Counted from the first letter of the stretch, positions 44,317-52,933 are shown. The stretch is DNA of 64,000 nucleotides from Streptomyces sp. TLI_146 (GCF_002846415.1 NZ_PJMX01000001.1:5084001-5148000); one strand, 5' to 3'. Numbers and translations are program-made. The notes: generated from the letters alone by a model not told the origin.

Positions 44317-45003
44317 GTGAGCGCGCAGAACTGCCTGGTGCGCAACGACTGGATCTGCTGGGAGTACGTGCACTCCCGCAGCCAGGAACTGACCGACGCC
44401 ACGGTCCAGCACATCTGGATCACCGTGGTCTCGGTGCTGATCGGGCTGCTGATCGCCTTTCCGCTGGCGCTGCTCGCGCGCGGGCGCAAGGCGGTCGCGG
44501 GCGCGGTCCTGACCCTGACGACCGTGCTCTACACGGTGCCGTCGCTGGCGATGTTCTCGCTGCTCCTGCCGGTGTTCGGGCTCTCCGCGTCGCTGGTCGT
44601 GACCGGGCTGGTGCTCTATTCGCTGACGATCCTGGTGCGGAACATCCTGGCCGGCCTCGAAGCCGTCCCCGCCGAAGTCCGCGAAGCGGCCCGGGGAATG
44701 GGGTACGGAAGGATACGGCTGCTGTTCGAGGTCGAGCTGCCGCTGGCGCTGCCCGCGCTGCTGGCCGGCGTGCGCATCGCGACGGTGTCGACGGTGGCGC
44801 TGACCACGGTCGGCTCGGTGGTCGGCAAGGGCGGCCTGGGCAACCTCATAGGCGACGGCGTGCAGTCCACGTTCAAGGCGCAGGTGCTCACCGCCTCCGT
44901 GCTGTGCGTGCTGCTCGCGCTCGTGGCGGACCTGCTGCTGCTCGGCCTCCAGCGCCTGCTCACCCCGTGGACACGCATACGCACGACGGCGGGGGCGCGC
45001 TGA
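44317..45003 (+). CDS. Glycine betaine ABC transporter permease (OpuCB-like)
   Basis: 228 residues from GTG 44317, with GGGGAGG 9 nt before it. About six membrane helices: HIWITVVSVLIGLLIAFPLA, LTLTTVLYTVPSLAMFSLLL, LVVTGLVLYSLTILVRNILA. The EAA motif is EAARGMGYGRIRLLFEVELP. A short N-terminal loop (NCLVRNDWICWEYVHSRSQE) has two Cys, typical of Streptomyces members. Its stop overlaps the next permease (TGATG). Confidence 0.93.
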   Translation: MSAQNCLVRNDWICWEYVHSRSQELTDATVQHIWITVVSVLIGLLIAFPLALLARGRKAVAGAVLTLTTVLYTVPSLAMFSLLLPVFGLSASLVVTGLVLYSLTILVRNILAGLEAVPAEVREAARGMGYGRIRLLFEVELPLALPALLAGVRIATVSTVALTTVGSVVGKGGLGNLIGDGVQSTFKAQVLTASVLCVLLALVADLLLLGLQRLLTPWTRIRTTAGAR

Positions 45004-45689
45004 TGGGGGTCATGGCCGACGCCTGGACCTGGCTGACGACGGGGTCCAACTGGTCGGGCGAGGACGGCGCCTGGCACCGCCTGGCCGAGCACGCGTACGT
45101 GAGCGGTGTCGCGCTCCTGGTGGCCTGCGCCATCGCGCTGCCGCTGGCGCTGTGGCTCGGGCACATCGGGCGGGGCGGGGCGCTCGCGGTCAACCTGTCC
45201 AACGTGGGCCGGGCGGTGCCCGTCTTCGCGGTGCTCGCCCTGCTGATGCTCACCCCGCTGCGCAAGGAGGGGTACCTGCCGACGATCATCGCGCTGGTGC
45301 TCTTCGCGGTGCCGCCGCTGCTGACCAACGCGTACGTGGGCATGCGCGAGGTCGACCGGTCGGTGGTGGAGGCCGCGCGCGGGATGGGGATGTCGGGCGG
45401 CCAGCTGTTCGCCCGGGTCGAGCTGCCGCTCGCCTACCCGCTGATCATGATCGGGGTGCGGTCGGCCGCGGTGCAGGTGGTGGCGACGGCGACGATCGCC
45501 TCCATGGTGGGGCTCGGGGGCCTCGGCCGGATCATCACGGCCGGGTTCGCCACGTACAACACACCGCAGGTGGTCGCGGGGGCGATCCTCGCCGCGCTGC
45601 TCGCGTTGCTGGTCGAGGGCGTGCTGGTGGTGGCCGACCGGCTGTTCAGCCCGCTGCGCCACCGCCGCGCGCAGGGCACGACCCCGTAA
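45003..45689 (+). CDS. Glycine betaine ABC transporter permease (OpuCD-like)
   Basis: 228 residues from ATG 45003, overlapping the previous stop. Six helices: YVSGVALLVACAIALPLALW, VGRAVPVFAVLALLMLTPLR, YLPTIIALVLFAVPPLLTNA. EAA motif EAARGMGMSGGQLFARVELP, then VQVVATATIASMVGLGGLGR. Forms the heterodimeric channel with the preceding permease. A short N-terminal WTWLTTGSNWSGEDGAWHRL segment faces outside. Confidence 0.93.
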   Translation: MGVMADAWTWLTTGSNWSGEDGAWHRLAEHAYVSGVALLVACAIALPLALWLGHIGRGGALAVNLSNVGRAVPVFAVLALLMLTPLRKEGYLPTIIALVLFAVPPLLTNAYVGMREVDRSVVEAARGMGMSGGQLFARVELPLAYPLIMIGVRSAAVQVVATATIASMVGLGGLGRIITAGFATYNTPQVVAGAILAALLALLVEGVLVVADRLFSPLRHRRAQGTTP

Positions 45690-45729
45690 CTCCCTTTCGC
45701 AATCGCCGACTCTCGGATGGTGGACGTTC

Positions 45730-46716
45730 ATGAGCAAGATCCTGCGCACGGCCGGTGCGGTACTGGGCACGCTGGCGCTGGCCGGGTCGCTGGCCGCGTG
45801 CGGCGGCGACAGCCTGGAGAAGGACAAGGACAAGGGCAGTACGGGCGGCGCGAGTAGCGGCGGGGGCGGCAAGAAGGGCTCGCTGACCGTCGGCGCCGCC
45901 GGCTTCACCGAGTCCGCCGTCCTCGCCGAGCTCTACTCCCAGGTGCTGCGCGACGCCGGATACGGCACCTCGGTCACCACGGTGAAGAACCGCGAGCTGT
46001 ATGAACCCGCCCTGGAGAAGGGCGAGATCGACATCGTTCCGGAATACGCGGCTACGCTTACCGAATTCCTCAACGCCAAGGTGAACGGCGAGAAGGCGAA
46101 GGACAAGCCGCTCGCCTCCAGCGACGCGGCGGCGACCGTCGCCGAGCTCACCAAGCTCGCCTCCCCGCGCGGTCTCAAGGTGCTCCCGGCGGGCGCGGCG
46201 GTCGATCAGAACGCGTTCGCGGTGACCAAGGAATTCGCCACCAAGAACAACCTCAAGAGCCTTTCGGATCTGGGGAAGTCGAAGGTCAAGGTCAAGATCG
46301 CGGCGGGCGACGAGTGCACGGTCCGCCCCTTCTGCGCCCCGGGCCTGAAGTCCAAGTACGGCATCGAGGTCGGCGGAATCGACCCCAAGGGCGTCGGCAC
46401 CCCGCAGGCCAAGCAGGCGGTCAAGGACGGCGTCGACCAGCTGGTGCTGACCACCACGACCGACGCCACGCTCGACCAGTACGGCCTGGTGCTCCTGGAG
46501 GACGACAAGAAGCTCCAGAACGCGGACAACGTCCTTCCCGTGGTCAATGCGAAGGAAGCGGGCGCCCCGGAGATAGCCGACGCGCTCGCCAAGCTCACCA
46601 AGACGCTGACGACCGCTGATCTCGTCGAACTTAACCGCAAGGTGGACGCGGAGCGGGCGAAGGCGGCCGACGTCGCGAAGGACTATCTCCAGTCGAAGGG
46701 ACTGATCAAGAAGTAG
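45730..46716 (+). CDS. Glycine betaine/choline-binding lipoprotein (OpuCC/ProX-like)
   Basis: 328 residues. Lipobox LAGSLAAC with lipidated C24, then a Ser/Gly/Lys linker. The OpuAC domain has VGAAGFTESAVLAELYSQVL, VPEYAATLTEFL, AVDQNAFAVTKEFA and ECTVRPFCAPGLKSKYG. The choline/betaine cage normally needs aromatic residues; few Trp/Tyr are near, so the exact substrate is open. Last gene of the importer; imports a compatible solute for osmotic protection. Confidence 0.92.
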   Translation: MSKILRTAGAVLGTLALAGSLAACGGDSLEKDKDKGSTGGASSGGGGKKGSLTVGAAGFTESAVLAELYSQVLRDAGYGTSVTTVKNRELYEPALEKGEIDIVPEYAATLTEFLNAKVNGEKAKDKPLASSDAAATVAELTKLASPRGLKVLPAGAAVDQNAFAVTKEFATKNNLKSLSDLGKSKVKVKIAAGDECTVRPFCAPGLKSKYGIEVGGIDPKGVGTPQAKQAVKDGVDQLVLTTTTDATLDQYGLVLLEDDKKLQNADNVLPVVNAKEAGAPEIADALAKLTKTLTTADLVELNRKVDAERAKAADVAKDYLQSKGLIKK

Positions 46717-46833
46717 CGAAAACGGGGCCGCGGGACGGGCTCGCGAACGGGGTGCGGACGGGCTCGTAGAAGACGGTTGCGAGAAGATTCGGGAGATTGG
46801 CGGGCTGGGGCTCCATTGCGCGTCTACGCACGG

Positions 46834-46849
46834 TAAATTTCAGGCCATG
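46834..46849 (+). promoter_or_regulatory. Predicted leaderless promoter
   Basis: TAAATT (46834-46839) ends 7 nt before ATG 46847; no ribosome site in between. Confidence 0.45.
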
Positions 46850-47881
46850 CCACGTGGACGCCACCGCCATTCCCCTCCTCTGCACAGGCTCCTCTCGCCG
46901 TCGGCCGTCGCCGGCGCCGCTGTCTTCTGCGCCGGTGGCGCCTGGCTGTTCGATCAGCCCCTGGCACTGCGGGGCCTGGCCGCGGCCGCCGCGGTGGCCG
47001 CCGTCACCGGCTCGGTGCTGATGCGCGGCTGGGACCGGGCGGCGGGTCGCCGGGTCGCCGAGCTGACCCGTTCGCGCGCCGCCGACCAGTGGCGCACCGA
47101 GGAGCGGATCGCCGAACTGGAGGCGGACCTGGAGGAGTCGCGCGAGCTGCGCGGCCGCCTGGACGCCAAGCTCCGTGCCAAGCGCATGGAGCTGGCCGGG
47201 CTGCGCGGCGAGCACGCGGCCCTGCTGCGGCGGTACGCGACGGCGGAGACCGAGCGGGCCAGCGCCCTGGAGGGCCGCCGCCAACTCGCCCTGGAGGCCC
47301 ACGCGCCCAAGGCGCTGCCCACCGCGGCCAGTACGCCGACGCCGGCCGCCTATGCGGCGGCCTCCAAGGCGCTGGAGAACCTGCCGTACGCACGGCGTGC
47401 GCAGGAGGCGCGCAGCGCGGCGGCGCGGGCGGCCGAGGCCCGGGCCGCGGCGCCCAAGGCCCCCAAGAGCGTGCTTCCGTCGCCCGCCGCCCCAGCGGAC
47501 CGGGAGGCGGACGAGCCGCAGGGGAAGCGCTCGGCGGCCGCCGGGAGCGGGGAGCACGTCCGCCCGTCGTCCGCCGCTCTTCCCGCGCTGCCCGCGGCCC
47601 CGAAGCCGGTCGCGGCGGCGGTGGTTCCGTACGTCGCCCGCCCCGCCGTACGGCCCGAGGGCAGCTTCGACTTCTTCGGCACCGCGGCCGAGAAGGAGGC
47701 GGTCGAGGCCGCGATAGAGGCGGCCGCCGAGGAGGACCTGGCCGACGTGGTCGGCGAGGAGGTCCTGGCCGAGCGGCCGCACAGCGGCCCCGAGCGGGTC
47801 GTGGGCAAGGTCATCGACCTGACCGCGCACGACGAGACGGAGCAGCTGGACGTGGCGGTGCTGCGGACGGCGATCTCGTAA
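46847..47881 (+). CDS. Membrane-anchored coiled-coil protein of unknown function
   Basis: 344 residues. Two hydrophobic helices near 20-35 and 42-58 (AVAGAAVFCAGGAWLF, LAAAAAVAAVTGSVLM) anchor the N-terminus. A charged coiled coil follows, about 65-135 (RIAELEADLEESRELRGRLD, KRMELAGLRGEHAALLRRY), then an Ala/Pro-rich disordered region, and an acidic end with FDFFGTAAEKEAVEAAIEAA and VGKVIDLTAHDETEQLDVAV. The last motif looks like a docking or assembly segment. I recognise it as a conserved Streptomyces hypothetical beside nuoD2 but know no function. Terminator follows at 47898. Confidence 0.82.
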   Translation: MPRGRHRHSPPLHRLLSPSAVAGAAVFCAGGAWLFDQPLALRGLAAAAAVAAVTGSVLMRGWDRAAGRRVAELTRSRAADQWRTEERIAELEADLEESRELRGRLDAKLRAKRMELAGLRGEHAALLRRYATAETERASALEGRRQLALEAHAPKALPTAASTPTPAAYAAASKALENLPYARRAQEARSAAARAAEARAAAPKAPKSVLPSPAAPADREADEPQGKRSAAAGSGEHVRPSSAALPALPAAPKPVAAAVVPYVARPAVRPEGSFDFFGTAAEKEAVEAAIEAAAEEDLADVVGEEVLAERPHSGPERVVGKVIDLTAHDETEQLDVAVLRTAIS

Positions 47882-47897
47882 CGCGCAGGCGGTACGA

Positions 47898-47932
47898 GGA
47901 AGGGCCCCGGTGCTTGCCGCCGGGGCCCTTCC
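47898..47932. terminator. Bidirectional terminator between coiled-coil protein and nuoD2
   Basis: GGAAGGGCCCCGG (47898-47910) pairs perfectly with CCGGGGCCCTTCC (47920-47932) around a 9-nt loop, between convergent genes. Confidence 0.88.
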
Positions 47933-47954
47933 GTATGTCGGCTGTCGGCTGGGG

Positions 47955-49097
47955 CTACTTGTCGATGTCGCCCACGACGAAGAAGAGCGAGCCCAGGATG
48001 GCGACCATGTCGGCGACCAGCGTGCCCGGGAGGAGCTCGGTGAGGGCCTGGATGTTGTTGTACGAGGCCGAGCGGAGCTTGAGCCGGTACGGGGTCTTCT
48101 CGCCCTTGCTGACCAGGTAGTACCCGTTGATGCCCAGCGGGTTCTCGGTCCAGGCGTAGGTGTGGCCCTCGGGGGCCTTCAGGACCTTGGGGAGGCGCTG
48201 GTTGATGGGGCCGGGCGGCAGCTCGGCGAGCCGGTCGAGGCAGGCGTCGGCGAGTTCGAGGGCGTTGTGCGTCTGCTCCAGGAGCACCTCGAAGCGGGCC
48301 AGGCAGTCGCCCTCGGTGCGGGTGACGACCCGCAGGGTGTCCTGGAGTTCGCCGTACGCGAGGTACGGCTCGTCGCGGCGCAGGTCGAAGTCGACGCCGG
48401 AGCCGCGGGCGATGGGGCCGCTGACGCCGTACGCGTGCACGGCCTCCTGGGACAGGACGCCGACGCCGCGGGTGCGGCCGCGGAAGATCTCGTTGCCGAG
48501 GACGAGCCGGTCGTACACGTCCATCCGCGAGTTGGCGGCGGCGACGGCCTCCCGGACGCGGCCCAGCCAGCCGAGCGGGAGGTCCTCCTTGAGGCCGCCG
48601 ACGCGGTTGAACATGTAGTGCATGCGTCCGCCGGAGACCTCCTCCATCACGTGCTGGAGCTCTTCGCGCTCGCGGAAGGCGTGGAAGATCGGGGTGATTC
48701 CGCCCAGTTCGAGGGGGTACGAGCCGAGGAACATCAGGTGGTTGAGCGCGCGGTTCAGCTCGGCGAGGAGCGTGCGGGTCCAGACGGCGCGCTCGGGGAC
48801 CTCCATGCCGAGCATGCGCTCGACGGCCATGACGACGCCGAGCTCGTTGGAGAACGCGGAGAGCCAGTCGTGGCGGTTGGCGAGCATGACGATCTGGCGG
48901 TAGTCGCGCGCCTCGAAGAGCTTCTCGGCGCCGCGGTGCATGTACCCGACGACCGGTTCGGCGTGCTGGATGCGCTCGCCGTCGAGGACGAGGCGGAGGC
49001 GGAGCACGCCGTGGGTGGAGGGGTGCTGGGGGCCGATGTTGAGCACCATGTCGGTGCTCTCCGCCGCGCCGCCGATGCCGACCGTGGTCTCCGTCAT
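47955..49097 (-). CDS. nuoD2: Orphan NADH-quinone oxidoreductase subunit D (NuoD2)
   Basis: 380 residues from ATG 49097. NuoD/49-kDa fold throughout: IGPQHPSTHGVLRLRLVLDG, EPVVGYMHRGAEKL, LNRALNHLMFLGSYPLELGG, EEVSGGRMHYMFNRVGGL, ending VVGDIDK. The invariant quinone-site His is present (H29 in THG), but the partner tyrosine of complex I (bovine NDUFS2 Y108, 49 residues after the His) is Trp here: W78 in RHDWLSAF. R55 in MHRGAEK matches bovine R85, the residue methylated by NDUFAF7. No other nuo gene lies here. It is known in Streptomyces as a second NuoD outside the nuo operon. Function unknown; possibly an alternative quinone module or a non-quinone paralogue. Confidence 0.9.
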   Translation of the reverse strand: MTETTVGIGGAAESTDMVLNIGPQHPSTHGVLRLRLVLDGERIQHAEPVVGYMHRGAEKLFEARDYRQIVMLANRHDWLSAFSNELGVVMAVERMLGMEVPERAVWTRTLLAELNRALNHLMFLGSYPLELGGITPIFHAFREREELQHVMEEVSGGRMHYMFNRVGGLKEDLPLGWLGRVREAVAAANSRMDVYDRLVLGNEIFRGRTRGVGVLSQEAVHAYGVSGPIARGSGVDFDLRRDEPYLAYGELQDTLRVVTRTEGDCLARFEVLLEQTHNALELADACLDRLAELPPGPINQRLPKVLKAPEGHTYAWTENPLGINGYYLVSKGEKTPYRLKLRSASYNNIQALTELLPGTLVADMVAILGSLFFVVGDIDK

Positions 49098-49239
49098 GGG
49101 CGACAGTATCCCCGGCCGGGGGGTGTTTTCCCCACCCCGCCCCTTCACCTGGACCCTCCGGGGGTGGGTGGGCGGCTGAGGCGGGTCTCCCGGGGCTGCG
49201 CCCCCGGCCCCCGTTGCGGGGCTGCGCCCCGGGGCCCCG

Positions 49240-49287
49240 TTCGTCTGCGGGCCGTCTGTGGCTGGTCGCGCAGTTCCCCGCGCCCCT
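49240..49287 (+). repeat. GC-rich 3'-end module, copy in 428-bp gap
   Basis: TTCGTCTGCGGGCCGTCTGT then GGCTGGTCGCGCAG + TTCCCCGCGCCCCT (core 49260-49287). The gap 49098-49525 between nuoD2 and the methyltransferase gene holds no gene, only these repeats. Confidence 0.88.
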
Positions 49288-49333
49288 GGGTAGTCCGCCG
49301 CCGCCGGGGAACCCAGCTCAGCCACAGTCCTTC

Positions 49334-49383
49334 AGGGGCGCGGGGAACTGCGCGAGCAGCCGGCCACAACCCGCAGACGAACG
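49334..49383 (-). repeat. GC-rich 3'-end module, inverted copy
   Basis: AGGGGCGCGGGGAACTGCGC then GAGCAGCC (49334-49361), continuing to CCCGCAGACGAACG. Inverted relative to the copy at 49240, so the two can pair. Confidence 0.88.
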
Positions 49384-49392
49384 AGGGTTTTC

Positions 49393-49440
49393 AGGGGCGC
49401 GGGGAACTGCGCGACCAGCCCCCACCGCCCCGCAGGCAAA
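49393..49440 (-). repeat. GC-rich 3'-end module, second inverted copy
   Basis: AGGGGCGCGGGGAACTGCGC then GACCAGCC (49393-49420), ending CCCGCAGGCAAA. It is a direct repeat of the copy 59 bp before it. Followed by CTTTAGGGAAGGGGCGGGGT at 49460-49479, the second recurring string. Confidence 0.88.
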
Positions 49441-49525
49441 GAACCCGCCGCGGCTGAGGGCTTTAGGGAAGGGGCGGGGTGGGGGAATCCGGCGCGCAGC
49501 CACAGACGGCCCGCGGACTCACCCG

Positions 49526-50509
49526 TCACACCCCCACCCGCTCCCGCAGCCACAAGAAGTCCCCAAGCCCACCCCGAGCCGTCAGCTCCGCCGCCTCCCC
49601 CGCCCGCGCCAGCGCCCGGACGTACGACGCCGGATCCGTCGTCGCCAGGGACAGCGGCGGACGGGCGCCCGAGACGCCGAGCGCGGCGAGCGCCTCGCGC
49701 TGGGGGACCAGGTCGGCGTGCGGCCCCGCGCACGCGTCCAGGGCCACATGGGACGTGATGTCGCACGTGCCGTCGGGGACGGGCGGCACCTCGCGGCCCG
49801 CTCGGAACCCCGTCAGGCTGCCGTACCGGGGCCGCGCGGACGCCACATGGCCGTAGTCCACCGCGACCGCGAGCCCCGCCGACAGCGTCGACACCACCCC
49901 CGCCCACGCCGCGTCCCGCGTACGCCCGATCTCCGCCCGCTCGCCAGGCTCCCGCAGCGGCCACCACCGCTCCAGCCAGCGCGCGTCCTCGCCGGAGACG
50001 GGGGCGCCCAGGCGCTCGGTGCCGTCGGGGCGGACCAGGACCTCGCGTGGGACGCCGTCCGCGTCGGCCTCGGCCACGTCCGCCGGAACGTTGTCCAGCC
50101 ACTCGTTGGCGAACAGGAGGCCCCGCACGCCCGCCGGAGGATCGGCGAGCCAGGTCACCTGCCCGTCCAGCCCCGGCGGACGCGCCGCGCGCTCCACCGC
50201 GTACGCCCTTACGGGGAATCCGGCGGGCAGCGCCGCCAGTACGCCCGTCACGAGCTCCCCGCGCCCCGCGCCCATGTCGACGAAAGCGACCTCGCCGCCG
50301 CCGAGCTCCTCCGCCACCTCCTGAAGGAGCCGCGCCACGGCATGTGCGAAGAGCGGTGAGGCGTGGACGGAGGTACGGAAGTGGCCCGCGGGGCCCTCGG
50401 GGCGGAGGTAGAAGCCGCCGGGACCGTACAGGGCCCGTTCGGTCGCCGCCCGCCAGCCGGACCATGGCTGCGAACCCCTCGCCGTGTCGTCCCTCACCTC
50501 GTGATTCAC
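49526..50509 (-). CDS. MidA/NDUFAF7-like SAM-dependent methyltransferase (DUF185)
   Basis: 327 residues. SAM-binding strand-loop VAFVDMGAGRGELVTGVLAA (about 95-114), acidic loop residue in RAYAVERAAR, LLFANEWLDNVPADV (post-II, the NE(W/L)xDxxP signature of the family), and VAVDYGHVASAR; GSLTGFRAGREV and GTCDITSHVALDA are also family motifs. Mitochondrial NDUFAF7 dimethylates an Arg of NDUFS2, the NuoD homologue. NuoD2 is the next gene on the same strand, so it is the obvious substrate candidate. GTG 50509; N-terminus DTARGSQPWSGWRAATERAL. Confidence is high for family, moderate for substrate. Confidence 0.88.
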   Translation of the reverse strand: MNHEVRDDTARGSQPWSGWRAATERALYGPGGFYLRPEGPAGHFRTSVHASPLFAHAVARLLQEVAEELGGGEVAFVDMGAGRGELVTGVLAALPAGFPVRAYAVERAARPPGLDGQVTWLADPPAGVRGLLFANEWLDNVPADVAEADADGVPREVLVRPDGTERLGAPVSGEDARWLERWWPLREPGERAEIGRTRDAAWAGVVSTLSAGLAVAVDYGHVASARPRYGSLTGFRAGREVPPVPDGTCDITSHVALDACAGPHADLVPQREALAALGVSGARPPLSLATTDPASYVRALARAGEAAELTARGGLGDFLWLRERVGV

Positions 50510-50600
50510 AGCAGAAGGCTAGGCTCCCTCCACCTTGGGGAGTACGCCCCGGCGACCCGGATCGACCCTCCGGTTGACCCTTGCACCGATCCGACGTCCC

Positions 50601-50616
50601 TACGCTGGGTTACGTG
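50601..50616 (+). promoter_or_regulatory. Predicted leaderless promoter of the histidine kinase gene
   Basis: TACGCT (50601-50606) ends 7 nt before GTG 50614; TTGACC at 50576-50581 gives a -35-like box with a 19-nt gap. Confidence 0.5.
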
Positions 50617-51831
50617 CAGCGCCTCTACGACTTCATCCGCAGACACCCGACCGCGGTCGACACCCTCTGGGCCGTCTTCCTCCTCGGGATCTCCGGCATG
50701 TCGCTCGTCTCCGGCGGCGTCGGCCACGGCTCGACGGCGGCCGCCCTCCTGATCGTGATCGGACTGAGCGTCGTCGTGGCGCTGCGCCGCCGCGCACCCG
50801 AGAAGATGGTGGTGCTCGCGGCCCTGATGGGGCTGGCCCAGCTCGCCCTGAACGTCAGTCCGAACGTGTCGGACTTCGCCATGCTGGTCGCGATCTACAC
50901 CGCCGCCGCCGTCGGCGAGCGCTGGGCCTCGCGGTTCGCCCTGGTGGGCTCGCTGCTCGCGGCTGTGATCGCGAGGGTGCGCTGGCCGGGCTACAGCGAC
51001 AACGGCGACGGCAACGGCGTGAGCCCGGGGCAGACCGTCTTCTTCGTCGTCGTGATGACCGTCCCGTTCATCCTCGCCTGGGTCCTCGGCGACTCGATGC
51101 GCACCCGCCGGGCGTACTTCGCCCAGCTGGAGGAGCGCGCCGCCCGCCTGGAGAAGGAGCGCGAGGCGCAGGCGAAGGTCGCCGTCGCCGCCGAGCGCGC
51201 CCGGATCGCCCGCGAGCTGCACGACGTCGTCGCCCACAACGTCTCGGTGATGGTGGTCCAGGCGGACGGCGCCGCGTATGTGATGGAGAGCGCGCCCGAC
51301 CAGGCGAAGATCGCCCTGGAGACCATCTCGATGACCGGCCGCCAGGCGCTCGCCGAGATGCGCCGCCTGCTCGGCGTGCTGCGCACCGGCGAGCACCGGG
51401 AGGCGGGGGAGTATGTGCCGCAGCCGGACGTCGAGCAGATCGAGGAGCTGGTCGAGCAGGTGCGTACGGCCGGGCTGACCGTGGACTTCAAGATCGAGGG
51501 CACCCCGCGCCCGCTGCCCAGCGGCGTCGAGCTCACCGCGTACCGGATCGTGCAGGAGGCGCTGACCAACACGCGCAAGCACGGCGGCCCGGAGGCGGGC
51601 GCCAGCGTCCGCCTGGTCTACTTCGACGACGGTCTCGGCCTGCTGGTCGAGGACGACGGGCGGGGCGCGGCGCACGAGATGTACGAGGACGGCGGCGCCG
51701 ACGGCCAGGGGCACGGCCTGATCGGCATGCGCGAGCGCGTCGGCATGGTCGGCGGCACCCTGGACGCGGGGCCGCGCCCGGGCGGCGGCTTCCGCATCAG
51801 CGCCCTGCTGCCGCTGAAGCCCGCCCACTAG
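50614..51831 (+). CDS. NarL/DesK-type sensor histidine kinase
   Basis: 405 residues from GTG 50614. Membrane part about 20-160, five to six helices (LWAVFLLGISGMSLVSGG, TAAALLIVIGLSVVVAL, TVFFVVVMTVPFILAWVLG). HisKA_3 dimerisation domain with phospho-acceptor H203 in RIARELHDVVAHN. HATPase: EALTNTRKHGG (N-box), VEDDGRGAAHEM, GHGLIGMRERVGMVGGTLDA. The N-terminal helices have no large outer domain, so the signal is probably sensed in or at the membrane. Paired with the downstream LuxR-type regulator (gap 48 bp). Signal and target unknown. Confidence 0.92.
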   Translation: MQRLYDFIRRHPTAVDTLWAVFLLGISGMSLVSGGVGHGSTAAALLIVIGLSVVVALRRRAPEKMVVLAALMGLAQLALNVSPNVSDFAMLVAIYTAAAVGERWASRFALVGSLLAAVIARVRWPGYSDNGDGNGVSPGQTVFFVVVMTVPFILAWVLGDSMRTRRAYFAQLEERAARLEKEREAQAKVAVAAERARIARELHDVVAHNVSVMVVQADGAAYVMESAPDQAKIALETISMTGRQALAEMRRLLGVLRTGEHREAGEYVPQPDVEQIEELVEQVRTAGLTVDFKIEGTPRPLPSGVELTAYRIVQEALTNTRKHGGPEAGASVRLVYFDDGLGLLVEDDGRGAAHEMYEDGGADGQGHGLIGMRERVGMVGGTLDAGPRPGGGFRISALLPLKPAH

Positions 51832-51879
51832 GTTTCCCGTACGCATGAATTTTCGTACGTCGTGAGGGAAGAGGGACCG

Positions 51880-52551
51880 ATGACGATCCGCGTGATGCTC
51901 GTCGACGACCAGGTGCTGCTGCGCACCGGCTTCCGGATGGTGCTCGCCGCCCAGCCGGACATGGAGGTCGTCGCGGAGGCGGGCGACGGCGCGGAGGCGA
52001 TCGAGATCCTCCGCGCGACCGCCGTGGACGTGGTGCTGATGGACGTGCGCATGCCCAGGCTCGACGGGGTGGAGGCGACGCGCCGGATCTGCTCGGCCGA
52101 GACGCACCCCAAGGTGCTGATCCTCACCACCTTCGACCTGGACGAGTACGCGTTCTCCGGTCTGAAGGCGGGTGCCAGCGGCTTCATGCTGAAGGACGTG
52201 CCGCCGGGCGAACTGCTGGGCGCCATCCGCTCGGTGCACAGCGGCGACGCGGTCGTGGCGCCGTCCACCACCCGGCGGCTGCTCGACCGGTTCGCCCCGA
52301 TGCTGCCGACGACCGGCAAGGAGCAGGGCCCCGGCGGCGCCATGGACAAGCTGACCGAGCGCGAGCGCGAGGTCATGCTGCTGGTCGCGCAGGGCCTCTC
52401 GAATGGCGAGATCGCGGCGCGTCTGGTCCTCTCGGAGGCCACCGTGAAGACCCACGTCGGCCGGATCCTGACGAAGCTGGGGCTGCGGGACCGGGTGCAG
52501 GTGGTCGTTCTCGCGTACGAGTCGGGGCTGGTGCGGGCCGGCGGGCTTTAG
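51880..52551 (+). CDS. NarL/LuxR-type response regulator
   Basis: 223 residues from ATG 51880 (GGGAAGAGGGACC upstream; GTG 51862 less likely). Receiver domain about 1-120: VMLVDDQVLLRTGFRMVL, phospho-acceptor D55 in VLMDVRMPRLDG, ILTTFDLDEYAFSGLKAGAS with the switch Thr, and K105-type MLKDVPPGELL. GerE/LuxR HTH about 155-220: LTEREREVMLLVAQGLSNGE, EATVKTHVGRILTKLGLRDR. Partner of the kinase upstream. Confidence 0.95.
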   Translation: MTIRVMLVDDQVLLRTGFRMVLAAQPDMEVVAEAGDGAEAIEILRATAVDVVLMDVRMPRLDGVEATRRICSAETHPKVLILTTFDLDEYAFSGLKAGASGFMLKDVPPGELLGAIRSVHSGDAVVAPSTTRRLLDRFAPMLPTTGKEQGPGGAMDKLTEREREVMLLVAQGLSNGEIAARLVLSEATVKTHVGRILTKLGLRDRVQVVVLAYESGLVRAGGL

Positions 52552-52618
52552 CGCCCGTCCGGCGGGTCCGGTCGGCTTCGGCTCGGGGCCGCCCGGTCCC
52601 GGTGCCGGTGCGCGGCCC

Positions 52619-52933
52619 TCAGTCGCCGCGCAGGACCAGTGCGAGCAGGCCGGGGAAGCGCTCGTCGAACTCCTCGCGGCGCAGGCGGTTGACCCGCTTG
52701 GGCCCGTCGTCGCGCTGCTCGACGAGACCGGCCGCGCGCAGCACCGAGAAGTGGTGGCTCAGCGCCGCCTTGCGTACGGGCACGTCGAACGAGCCGCAGC
52801 TGCGCGTCCACTCCCGCGATGCGGCGAGCTCGCGCACGAGCTGGAGACGGACCGGGTCGCCGAGCGCGTCCAGGGCCGTGATCAGGGGGACCTTGTCGGG
52901 GTGGGTGTGTTCGGGTGCCGCGCGATGGGTCAT
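52619..52933 (-). CDS. ArsR-family winged-helix repressor
   Basis: 104 residues. HTH: LGDPVRLQLVRELAASREWT, then LSHHFSVLRAAGLVEQRDDG (recognition and wing). No CxC metal site of classical ArsR; a lone Cys in TRSCGSFDVP precedes the recognition helix and could be redox-sensitive. Many actinobacterial ArsR proteins of this type control a divergent quinone oxidoreductase, which is the gene at 53055. ATG 52933. Confidence 0.92.
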   Translation of the reverse strand: MTHRAAPEHTHPDKVPLITALDALGDPVRLQLVRELAASREWTRSCGSFDVPVRKAALSHHFSVLRAAGLVEQRDDGPKRVNRLRREEFDERFPGLLALVLRGD

